Below, piece after piece: positions 1 to 5,269 of a DNA stretch of 7,146 bases. Source of the DNA: Actinomycetes bacterium (lineage in GTDB: Bacteria > Actinomycetota > Actinomycetes > S36-B12 > UBA10799); the NCBI GenBank assembly GCA_029779995.1, contig JAKOZM010000130.1, positions 1 through 7,146 on the forward strand, written 5' to 3'. A program made the position numbers and the translations under genes. Below the pieces are notes generated by a model. The model was not told the DNA's origin and did no database searches. It saw nothing but the letters and a program-made list of their open reading frames with translations. Positions within the stretch are counted from its first letter, which is position 1; each line of letters starts with the position of its first letter.

Positions 1-7
1 CTCCTCT
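1..7 (-). promoter_or_regulatory. Shine-Dalgarno of an off-window downstream gene
   Basis: On the minus strand the window ends in AGAGGAG, a near-ideal ribosome-binding site lying 8 bases after the stop codon of the DUF932 gene. This suggests that another minus-strand gene starts within about ten bases beyond the window edge and belongs to the same transcript. The gene itself cannot be seen. Confidence 0.55.
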
Positions 8-15
8 GGTGGTGT

Positions 16-1023
16 TCAGGCCGGGGTGAGTGCGGTCCACGCCCGGGCCTTGATCCGGGCGGGCTCGTCGGTGGTGAGCAGGCGCAGCGCGCGGGCCGTG
101 GCGGCGTCGGCCTTGTCGCGGACCGGGGCGAAGTGGTCGACGTACTCGACGACGCTCTGGTAGGCCGCCCACGCGGTGCCTGCGATGCCGGACTGGGTGG
201 AGGCGTCGTGCCACAGGTGGGCCAGGCTCGCCTGGCGGCGCCGTGCGGCGTTGCGGGTACGTGCCGGGGCCTCCGGGGAGGGCGAGGGGAACAGGTTCTG
301 CACGAGCTCGAAGAAGGCGGCGTCGGTGACGCTGGTGTTGATCATCCGCTCCGCCTGGGCCTCGAAGGCCTCGACGTACGCGAAGGTCAGGCCGAGGGTG
401 TCGCGGGCGGCCTGGACGGCGGCCTTGGCGTTTCGGGTGTGGCGGATCGACCACGACGAGAGGTGGTTGCGCAGGGCCGCGTGCTGGGTGTTCGCGCAGA
501 CGACGCGCACGGGCGTGATGAGCACGCGGAACGCGCTGGACCCGTCGTGGCTGTTCAGGGCCGCGATGTTCAGGTCCACCCGGTCGTTGCCGCCGATGCT
601 CAGGTGCTCCGGCAGGCGCATGGTGACGAACACCTGGCGGCCGCCGCGCAGGCTGCCCGCCGTGTCGAAGGTCGCGCCGGAGACGTCGGCCAGGTGGTTG
701 AGGAACGCGGCGTGCTCCTCGTTCTGCAGCGGGTGGTATCCGCTACCGACGATGCCCAGGGGCTCGGTGGCTCCGGTGAACGGGTTGGTCCGCACGGTGG
801 CGAACGCGCCGGGGACTTCCAGCGAGGTGACGCCATCGTCGTGGATCTCGGTCGCAGTGACGGGCGCCTTGCGCACGTTCCAGCCGCCCAAGTGGCCGAG
901 CGTCATAGCGTCCTCGGCGGTGAAGGCCGCACCCGCGACCGTCGTACCGAGCCGGTGCCAGGGGTCGGTGCGGGCGAACAGGGCGGCGGCTCGGGTGCCG
1001 TGGGTCTCGATCTGGTGGGCCAT
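16..1023 (-). CDS. DUF932 domain phage/plasmid-related protein (TIGR03299 type)
   Basis: A 335-residue protein of the DUF932 family, whose biochemical role is not established. Members are carried by phages, plasmids and integrative elements. Recognition rests on the family-like layout: a W-H-x-L-G-T stretch at residues 22-27, a G-Y-H-P-L-Q-N motif near 95-101, a G-G-R-Q-V-F-V strand near 127-133, and the best-conserved segment N-S-H-D-G-S-S...R-V-L-I-T-P-V-R-V-V-C-A-N-T at about 157-179. The C-terminal third is helical, basic and alanine-rich. The length is close to what I expect for the family and it looks intact. ATG is preceded by GAAAGGA (1033-1039) with a 9-base spacer, which supports this start. 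It lies 121 bases downstream of the parB-like gene on the same strand, separated by a hairpin and repeats, so it may have its own promoter. No signal peptide or membrane segment is visible, so it is probably cytoplasmic. Confidence 0.88.
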   Translation of the reverse strand: MAHQIETHGTRAAALFARTDPWHRLGTTVAGAAFTAEDAMTLGHLGGWNVRKAPVTATEIHDDGVTSLEVPGAFATVRTNPFTGATEPLGIVGSGYHPLQNEEHAAFLNHLADVSGATFDTAGSLRGGRQVFVTMRLPEHLSIGGNDRVDLNIAALNSHDGSSAFRVLITPVRVVCANTQHAALRNHLSSWSIRHTRNAKAAVQAARDTLGLTFAYVEAFEAQAERMINTSVTDAAFFELVQNLFPSPSPEAPARTRNAARRRQASLAHLWHDASTQSGIAGTAWAAYQSVVEYVDHFAPVRDKADAATARALRLLTTDEPARIKARAWTALTPA

Positions 1024-1062
1024 GGTGCTCAGTCCTTTCGGAGTGGGGGTGCGTCTACTGCA

Positions 1063-1081
1063 AATCTATTCGATCTATTCG
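1063..1081 (-). promoter_or_regulatory. Putative DUF932 promoter with tandem 9-bp operator
   Basis: Two perfect head-to-tail copies of ATCTATTCG (1064-1072 and 1073-1081) sit 41 to 58 bases upstream of the DUF932 start. On the minus strand the pair reads CGAATAGAT twice, and TAGATT at the promoter-proximal end (plus 1063-1068) fits an actinobacterial TAnnnT -10 hexamer. No good -35 is seen. A single copy of the same 9-mer occurs in the opposite orientation at 2715-2723, beside the parB start. Overlap of repeats with a -10 suggests a repressor operator; the protein that binds is unknown. Confidence 0.5.
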
Positions 1082-1082
1082 A

Positions 1083-1121
1083 CTCGCGGGAGTTGTCCAC
1101 AGTCAGGGCAACTCCCGCGAG
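1083..1121. repeat. Perfect 13-bp inverted repeat with 13-base loop; contains DnaA-box match
   Basis: CTCGCGGGAGTTG (1083-1095) and CAACTCCCGCGAG (1109-1121) are exact reverse complements around a 13-base loop, between the parB-like stop and the DUF932 promoter region. As RNA it would be a strong hairpin that could end parB transcription, but there is no T-run on the minus-strand side, so a classic intrinsic terminator is not shown. TTGTCCACA at 1093-1101 matches the Streptomyces DnaA-box consensus and straddles arm and loop. The core CGGGAGTT...AACTCCCG recurs at 6910-6939 with nearly the same spacing, which favours a protein-binding site over a pure terminator. Confidence 0.6.
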
Positions 1122-1144
1122 CCGGGGGAGAGGGTGTGGAGGGA

Positions 1145-2698
1145 TCAGCGGGCCGCGTCTGCGGAGACGGAGCGCAGCAGCAGCCGCTCGACATCGCTGG
1201 CCGGGTAGCCCCAGCCGATGAGCGCGGTCATGATCACGTCGTCCCACTCGGTGGGGTTGCGCCAGGTATGGGTGCCGGCCCGCTGCTCCCACGCCGCGAC
1301 GACAGCGGCCAAGGTGCGCATGAGGGCGGCCTTGGGAGTGGTGGCCTGGTCGAGGACCTGGGCGCACATGGCGCGGTTGCCGTAGTTGCAGGCAGCCTCG
1401 CGCTCGACTGGCACGACCCCGAGCAGGTTCATCAGCACCTCATGGCCGTGTTCCATGGCGTGGCTGAGGGTGTACTCCCGCCCGACGACGGCGCGGGCGA
1501 TGAGGACCTCGGTTCCGGCAGGGACAGTGCGACGAGCGAGCAGCCCGGTCAGCCACTGGCGGCGCACGACCTCGGCGGCCTTCCACGCCTTGTTGTTGGC
1601 GATGACCCGGCGCCGCTCGGCGCTCTCGGCCTCCCGGCGGGCCTCCGCTTCTGCGGAGCGTGTCGCGCTCTGCTCGTCCGTCAGCGGGCTCGTGGTGCCT
1701 GAGTGCTCACGCCCGGCGTCGTGGACGTAGTGCAGGTTGGCGGCGGCGGGGTCGATACACACCCAGACCGGGACGTAGACCTGCCGGTCCTCGGGCTCGT
1801 CGTCCTCGCCGTACTCGTCGTTGATCTCGGGCTCGTCGTCCTCGTCGTCGGTCTCGGGCTCGTCGGCCTGCACCCACTCGACCGTGACGGCGACGGCTGC
1901 CCCGGTGACGGTGGGCCAGGTTTCCTCCGGGACGATCCCGCCGTCGTCGGTGCGCAGGTTGGCCATGGCGTGACGGTGCAGGTCGGCGGGAACCTCGGCG
2001 GGGTCGAGCACGGGCAGCCCTTCGGCTCGTAGCCGGTCGACCTCGTCCTGGAGCGCGCGGGCCTCGGCGCGCTCGTCGCGCAGCCGCTGGATGATGTGCG
2101 GAATCTGGCGGCGACGCCAGGAGTCCTCCCACGCGGCGGTCAGGGTGTCGATGGCGTTGGGGTCGTCCTCGAACTCGGCGAAGATCGCGGCCTCTTCGAG
2201 GGTCATGCCGGTGGCGTCCATCCGGTCCTTGGTCGCGGGGTTGCGGGTGACGTTCAGCGCCGCGTCGACGGTGGCGCGGGGGAGTGCCACTCGCTTGGCG
2301 ATCTGAGCAGCCGACACGCCGAGCATGGCCAGCTGCTCGACCGCGTCGCGGGTCTCGCGGGTGTGCATGGCCTCGCGGTGCAGGTTCTCGCTGGCCTGGT
2401 CGATGATGCGGTCGGCCTCCTGGGGAGCGGGCACCACCCGCACTGGGACGGTGCCGGTGGGCGTGCCGACCTTGGCGGCGACGAGGCTGCGCCGCTGACC
2501 GCGCAGGACGGTGAGGCCTCCATCGGGGTCGACGTAGGCGCTGATCACCTCCAGCACGCCCCGGGTCTTGATCGACGCGGCGAACTCCTTGGCGTCGGGG
2601 CGGGGATCGGTCCGCACGTTCGCACCGATCTTCAGTGCGCCGGGGTCGACCTCGTAGAGGTGGCCCACCTCGTAGGCCGTGGCGGTGGTCTTGCTCAT
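1145..2698 (-). CDS. ParB/KorB-family nucleoid/partition-like DNA-binding protein
   Basis: A 517-residue protein with a ParB N-terminal CTP-binding fold and KorB-like HTH. Residues about 13-110 carry the ParB core: a S-I-K-T-R-G-V-L-E type helix near 42-50, R-G-Q-R-R-S at 66-71 (the counterpart of the GERR box), and E-N-L-H-R-E at 104-109 matching the family ENxxRE motif. Residues 126-150 read as a helix-turn-helix. A charged, probably coiled helix lies near 195-225, and 279-304 is an extremely acidic D/E-rich linker. A second charged alanine-rich helix (about 345-385) precedes an unassigned C-terminal domain, giving a protein much longer than the usual 280-350 residues. ATG has AAGGAG at an 8-base spacer. 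In plasmids such proteins bind centromere or operator sites; here the role could be partition, global repression or both. ParA is not encoded in the window, so a complete partition cassette is not shown. Confidence 0.87.
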   Translation of the reverse strand: MSKTTATAYEVGHLYEVDPGALKIGANVRTDPRPDAKEFAASIKTRGVLEVISAYVDPDGGLTVLRGQRRSLVAAKVGTPTGTVPVRVVPAPQEADRIIDQASENLHREAMHTRETRDAVEQLAMLGVSAAQIAKRVALPRATVDAALNVTRNPATKDRMDATGMTLEEAAIFAEFEDDPNAIDTLTAAWEDSWRRRQIPHIIQRLRDERAEARALQDEVDRLRAEGLPVLDPAEVPADLHRHAMANLRTDDGGIVPEETWPTVTGAAVAVTVEWVQADEPETDDEDDEPEINDEYGEDDEPEDRQVYVPVWVCIDPAAANLHYVHDAGREHSGTTSPLTDEQSATRSAEAEARREAESAERRRVIANNKAWKAAEVVRRQWLTGLLARRTVPAGTEVLIARAVVGREYTLSHAMEHGHEVLMNLLGVVPVEREAACNYGNRAMCAQVLDQATTPKAALMRTLAAVVAAWEQRAGTHTWRNPTEWDDVIMTALIGWGYPASDVERLLLRSVSADAAR

Positions 2699-2701
2699 GT
2701 C

Positions 2702-2718
2702 TTCGACTCCTTGTCGAA
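2702..2718 (-). promoter_or_regulatory. Hairpin presenting the parB Shine-Dalgarno in its loop
   Basis: TTCGAC (2702-2707) and GTCGAA (2713-2718) are perfect 6-bp arms around a 5-base loop. On the parB mRNA the loop and first arm base read AAGGAG, the Shine-Dalgarno sequence, and the hairpin ends four bases before the ATG. It may tune translation or, as DNA, be an operator for autorepression. Confidence 0.45.
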
Positions 2719-2723
2719 TAGAT
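2715..2723 (+). repeat. Third copy of the ATCTATTCG 9-mer (inverted)
   Basis: CGAATAGAT here is the exact reverse complement of the tandem 9-mers at 1064-1081. It overlaps the right arm of the parB leader hairpin and lies 17 to 25 bases upstream of the parB ATG. I found no other copies in the window, so all three copies fall beside gene starts of the minus-strand operon, as expected of an operator set. Confidence 0.45.
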
Positions 2724-2750
2724 GGAACTGACGATTGCTATCCTCGTCGC

Positions 2751-2918
2751 GTGAGCACGCCGCAGCCCGAGCCGCCAAGGGTCTGTGGAGGACCCGGGCG
2801 CATGGTCAGCACTGTGGAAAAGCAAGGCCGGATTCCCTTGTCCCAAGCCACTTTTGGTGCCAGAGCCCCCCGTCAATGCAACCGGCAGGGTGTTAGCGGG
2901 GTGGCTCGTGGCGACTGA
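2751..2918 (+). CDS. Possible leaderless 55-residue ORF or decayed remnant
   Basis: A GTG at 2751 lies six bases after TATCCT (2739-2744), the spacing expected for a leaderless actinobacterial transcript with a TAnnnT -10; no convincing -35 is present. The frame runs 55 codons and stops at 2916-2918, overlapping the proposed start of the RHH gene. The peptide is proline- and arginine-rich without a recognised domain. Near its end, C-N-R-Q-G-V-S-G faintly resembles the N-Q-K-G-G-V-G of a ParA Walker A box, so a broken parA 5' end is conceivable. Codon bias does not clearly support expression. It may be only the upstream region of the next gene. Confidence 0.2.
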   Translation: MSTPQPEPPRVCGGPGRMVSTVEKQGRIPLSQATFGARAPRQCNRQGVSGVARGD

Positions 2919-3402
2919 ATCTCGAGAGTCGATCGGCGCCTGGTGGGACCCCGAGGTCTGGCAGCGAGCTCGAGCGGCCTACATGTACGACCTGCGCCAC
3001 CACCCGGAGACCCCGGCTGGGTTCATCCAATGGCTGCACTGGGTCATCGAGCTGCACATCCGCCGCGGCGTGAGCGGCCGCCGCGTGCTCGACCTACCGC
3101 CGAGGCGCGAGCTCGCCGGCAAGGCTGACCCCAAGCACCCGAACAAGGTCGTGGGACTCACCCGCCACCACCCCCTGCGCGCCGACCTCGTCTCGGCCAT
3201 GGACGCCGCCATCCGAGCTGACCAAGACGACGACCGGTACCTCACCCGGTCCGCGTGGATCCAGGACGCCGTCCAGGCCGCGATCGCCGACACCGACAAC
3301 CGCGCCGGCCGCCGCCTCCCGCCTCTTCCGGATGGCATTCGCTTGCCGACCCAGCCCCGCAAGGCGGGGCGCCGAGAAGTCACCTCGAGCGGCCCTACCT
3401 GA
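2908..3402 (+). CDS. Actinobacterial small ParB-type protein with two RHH-like segments
   Basis: With GTG 2908 the product is 164 residues. Two regions resemble the small centromere-binding 'ParB' proteins of actinobacterial plasmids that use ribbon-helix-helix folds. The first is residues 9-53 (W-W-D-P-E-V-W-Q-R-A-R-A-A-Y, then P-A-G-F-I-Q-W-L-H-W-V-I-E-L-H). The second is 81-128 (T-R-H-H-P-L-R-A-D-L-V, then R-Y-L-T-R-S-A-W-I-Q-D-A-V-Q-A-A-I), followed by L-P-P-L-P-D-G-I-R-L-P-T-Q-P-R-K. A likely job is binding centromere or operator DNA, normally together with a ParA ATPase, which is missing here. The start is uncertain: GTG 2890 and GTG 2785 are in frame, the latter giving 205 residues, but the conserved part begins only after 2908 and a weak G-rich site (about 2898-2904) precedes it. 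The gene is divergent from the large parB-like gene, with a shared control region between them, and convergent with the cysteine-rich gene downstream. Confidence 0.72.
   Translation: MATESRESIGAWWDPEVWQRARAAYMYDLRHHPETPAGFIQWLHWVIELHIRRGVSGRRVLDLPPRRELAGKADPKHPNKVVGLTRHHPLRADLVSAMDAAIRADQDDDRYLTRSAWIQDAVQAAIADTDNRAGRRLPPLPDGIRLPTQPRKAGRREVTSSGPT
3354..3370 (+). repeat. GC-rich hairpin near the 3' end of the RHH gene
   Basis: GCCCCGC (3354-3360) and GCGGGGC (3364-3370) form a perfect 7-bp stem with a 3-base loop, about 30 bases before the RHH stop codon. No T-run follows. It may assist termination or mRNA stability between the convergent genes, or be a by-product of GC-rich coding. The 57-base gap 3403-3459 itself shows no convincing terminator. 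Confidence 0.3.
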
Positions 3403-3459
3403 TCTGGGGTTGTTCCTCTGGGGACTGAAATCGGGTCGCCTGCGCGGCCAGTGCCCCGT

Positions 3460-3894
3460 CTAACCCCTGCCGTAGACCTCCCACTCCCGCGGCCCGAGGC
3501 GGGCCACGGACAGCTCGCCCGTCGCCCCGCTCTCGGCAACGACGCGGCCGATCGCATGACCGCTGCCATGGTTGCTTCCAGCGCAGGAGCATTCGCACTC
3601 CCATGCCGACCCCGGATCAGCCGTCCAACATGCGGAGACGCACTTGGCGAGGCCTCCGTGCTGGATCACGTGCACATGCCCGTAGCGCTCGGCCAGGTAG
3701 GCGATCAGGGAATGGGTGTGGCTGCGAGCGACGCTGAAGAAGCGGCCCTGATGGGAGTACTGCACCTGACCCTGCCGGCTGGCGTCGATCGCCTCCTCCA
3801 GGACGGCATAGGTGTCGCCAGGTCGGCCAGTCCACGGCAGTCCGCGAATCTCGGTGCGAGCACCGTTGGGGCGGATAGTGACGGTGACGGGCAT
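3460..3894 (-). CDS. Unknown 144-residue protein with Cys-rich, likely zinc-binding motif
   Basis: I do not recognise a named family. The N-terminal 75 residues look like a small alpha/beta domain beginning with a beta strand (V-T-V-T-I-R). The notable part is at 85-110: C85-x3-C89-W, then C100-x-C102-x-C104-x4-H109-G, written C-E-C-S-C-A-G-S-N-H-G. C-x-C-x-C-G-G-x-N-H-G type clusters occur in actinobacterial and actinophage hypothetical proteins, and five cysteines plus a histidine suit metal binding. No membrane segment or signal peptide is seen. ATG 3894 is preferred because the sequence turns protein-like there; an in-frame TTG at 3996 would overlap the upstream gene. No Shine-Dalgarno is visible, and the start codon lies within an inverted repeat. 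It is 68 bases downstream of the ART-like gene on the same strand, with palindromes in the gap, so co-transcription is possible but interrupted by control or termination elements. Confidence 0.75.
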   Translation of the reverse strand: MPVTVTIRPNGARTEIRGLPWTGRPGDTYAVLEEAIDASRQGQVQYSHQGRFFSVARSHTHSLIAYLAERYGHVHVIQHGGLAKCVSACWTADPGSAWECECSCAGSNHGSGHAIGRVVAESGATGELSVARLGPREWEVYGRG

Positions 3895-3911
3895 GCCACG
3901 GATTGTGGCAT
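3893..3911 (-). promoter_or_regulatory. Inverted repeat enclosing the start codon of the Cys-rich gene
   Basis: ATGCCAC (3893-3899) and GTGGCAT (3905-3911) are perfect 7-bp arms around a 5-base spacer. On the mRNA the AUG start falls across the 3' edge of the second arm, so folding would bury it. Together with the lack of a Shine-Dalgarno, this suggests translational control, or an operator at a leaderless start. Confidence 0.4.
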
Positions 3912-3932
3912 CACAGGAGCGGTGAGCTAGGC

Positions 3933-3951
3933 CTCGCGAGGCTCTCGCGAG
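3933..3951. repeat. Paired CTCGCGAG palindromes at 11-bp spacing
   Basis: The self-complementary octamer CTCGCGAG occurs at 3933-3940 and again at 3944-3951 with a GCT spacer, so the copies repeat every 11 bp, about one helical turn. As DNA this is a plausible dimer-of-dimers operator. As RNA it is an 8-bp stem with a 3-base loop, starting 12 bases past the stop of the 3963-5126 gene, and could act as a terminator without a U-tract. Confidence 0.45.
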
Positions 3952-3962
3952 TTCACGGGCTC

Positions 3963-5126
3963 TCAGATCCGTCGGTCTTCGAGGTACTTCAACCAAGTCA
4001 CCTTGGCGCGCGTGCTCAGTGAGGCCCGGGCCGCCCGTGGCGCCTTGCGGACGAGATGCTCGAGGCTGTCGAGGTCAACGATGAACTCGTCCTCGTCAGG
4101 AAAGAACATCAGGCAGCGTGTCGACGGGACCCGTACCCTCCACAGCTCGGCAGCGGCCCGGGGGTGCTGCCGCTGGTCGGCGAAGTACTGAGCCGTTGTG
4201 GGGTCGGACGACCAGGACAGCCCGTGCCGGTTCTCTACCGTTGCACCGCGGAACAAGGTGAGCGAGCCCCTGAGCCGGGGGAATGCCTCGCCCCACATGC
4301 TGAAGCCGGAGGTGGCGTGCACAGCCCGGAAGAGTTCAAGCGCCGCGCTGCGGTCCAGGCAGGTGTCGTCCTGGCGGTACCGCCACGCCTGGGGGAGGAC
4401 GTCGCGGATCAGGGCCGTATCGGCTCGGCCAGCATGCCGGAGGTCGACCAGCGTCTCCAGGCGCCGGTCCCAGCTCGCCAACCGGTCGAACCAGACTGTG
4501 GGGATCGGCTCGGGCGCGGACACTTCGACATAGGCGAACGCGAGCATCCTGCGGTGCTGCGCGTTACAGTCACACAGGTCCGCCGGCGCGGTCGCCCACC
4601 ACGCGGCCGCCCCCGGCAACGTGAACTCGACGAAGCTCGACGCCAACTCCGGCATCACCGTCAAGGCGTCCCGCAGGTAAAGCAGATTGGATGCCAATAC
4701 CGGCACAGCCTCGCCGCGGACATGATCCCAGCCGAGCCAGAGCCGGTGCCGGCCGTCCTCGACGACGTCGTCCTCATACCGGTACACCACGGGCGTTGCG
4801 TCGCTGACCCAGCTCTGAGCGATGTCGTACTCCTCCTCACTCAGCCCGAACGGCAGCTCGACCTGGAACGCCTCCATGTGCAGAGCATCTGGGCCGGCAG
4901 GGCAGGCCCCCACGGCATACCGCACCGCGTCGGTGATCAGCCCCCAGTCGACGCGCAGGCCGCTGATGGTCCGCGGGGTGCGGTCATCGGTCACGTCGGG
5001 GTGTTCGAGGACCAACGTGCGGCTGACCGGCCACCAGCACCACGCCCACGGACGATGAACCGTCAGCGTCCGTGCCTCTCGAGCAGTCCCGTCGTCGACC
5101 GCAGGCCAACCAAGTATCCGATTCAT
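3963..5126 (-). CDS. Unknown protein with DGRHR motif and ADP-ribosyltransferase-like C-terminus
   Basis: With ATG 5126 the product is 387 residues. Residues 114-145 (V-V-Y-R-Y-E-D-D-V-V-E-D-G-R-H-R, then A-V-P-V) resemble the DGxHR signature of ParB/sulfiredoxin-like folds. Near the C-terminus an R-S-ExE arrangement is visible: R293 in T-L-F-R-G-A, S303/S305/S306 in L-S-W-S-S-D-P-T-T-A-Q-Y-F-A, and E345-D-E347 in F-P-D-E-D-E-F-I-V-D. That is how arginine-type mono-ADP-ribosyltransferases place their NAD-binding arginine, STS-like serine and catalytic ExE. I infer a transferase-like domain at about 285-355; activity and target are unknown. R-T-L-T-V-H-R-P-W-A-W at 19-29 and C-D-C at 185-187 are other landmarks. 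The start is uncertain: ATG 5291 is in frame but overlaps the divergent 5270 gene and lacks a ribosome-binding site, while codons 5127-5220 are GC3-rich, so a GTG at 5147 is also possible. No signal peptide is visible, so a cytoplasmic effector, toxin or modifier is plausible. Confidence 0.72.
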   Translation of the reverse strand: MNRILGWPAVDDGTAREARTLTVHRPWAWCWWPVSRTLVLEHPDVTDDRTPRTISGLRVDWGLITDAVRYAVGACPAGPDALHMEAFQVELPFGLSEEEYDIAQSWVSDATPVVYRYEDDVVEDGRHRLWLGWDHVRGEAVPVLASNLLYLRDALTVMPELASSFVEFTLPGAAAWWATAPADLCDCNAQHRRMLAFAYVEVSAPEPIPTVWFDRLASWDRRLETLVDLRHAGRADTALIRDVLPQAWRYRQDDTCLDRSAALELFRAVHATSGFSMWGEAFPRLRGSLTLFRGATVENRHGLSWSSDPTTAQYFADQRQHPRAAAELWRVRVPSTRCLMFFPDEDEFIVDLDSLEHLVRKAPRAARASLSTRAKVTWLKYLEDRRI

Positions 5127-5269
5127 GGCGCCGATTCTGGCTGGCACCTCCCACAGCGGCCCCCTACCGGACGGGAGGTCCTCGACCGAGGGGTTGTAGC
5201 GGCTGCTCGCACCGCCCAGTAGGTTGAGTTCAGCCTGAAACTCGGATCGGTAAACACGAGGAGACGACG
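5127..5269. promoter_or_regulatory. Divergent control region between ART-like gene and peptidase unit
   Basis: The gap holds two perfect short palindromes: CCTCGACCGAGG (5180-5191) and TTCAGCCTGAA (5229-5239). The second extends with GAG/CTC outside it if one base is bulged. GAGGAGA at 5258-5264 is the ribosome-binding site of the 5270 gene. No promoter with both hexamers stood out; TAAACA (5251-5256) is a weak -10 candidate. If the minus-strand gene starts at 5291 or 5147, part of this region is coding. Confidence 0.35.

Noticed and set aside
133..1702. Long plus-strand open frames opposite the DUF932 and parB-like genes
   Set aside because: They lie antisense to clearly recognisable proteins, lack ribosome-binding sites and have low-complexity, shadow-like translations typical of high-GC DNA.
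2813..2821. TGTGGAAAA as a second DnaA box and evidence of a replication origin
   Set aside because: It has one mismatch to the consensus and is 1.7 kb from the good match. Isolated boxes without iterons, an AT-rich unwinding tract or a rep gene do not support an origin.
3354..3370. GC-rich hairpin as an intrinsic terminator of the RHH gene
   Set aside because: It is inside the coding sequence and has no T-run; kept only as a repeat.
5036..5072. R-T-L-T-V-H-R-P-W-A-W near the start of the ART-like protein as an ASCH domain
   Set aside because: Only the first strand resembles the LSVRQPWA motif of ASCH proteins; the following GxKxxExR segment is absent, so I do not assign the domain.
4056..5222. 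388-codon plus-strand frame opposite the ART-like gene
   Set aside because: The minus-strand protein has coherent motifs and domain-like composition; the plus-strand translation does not and has no ribosome-binding site.
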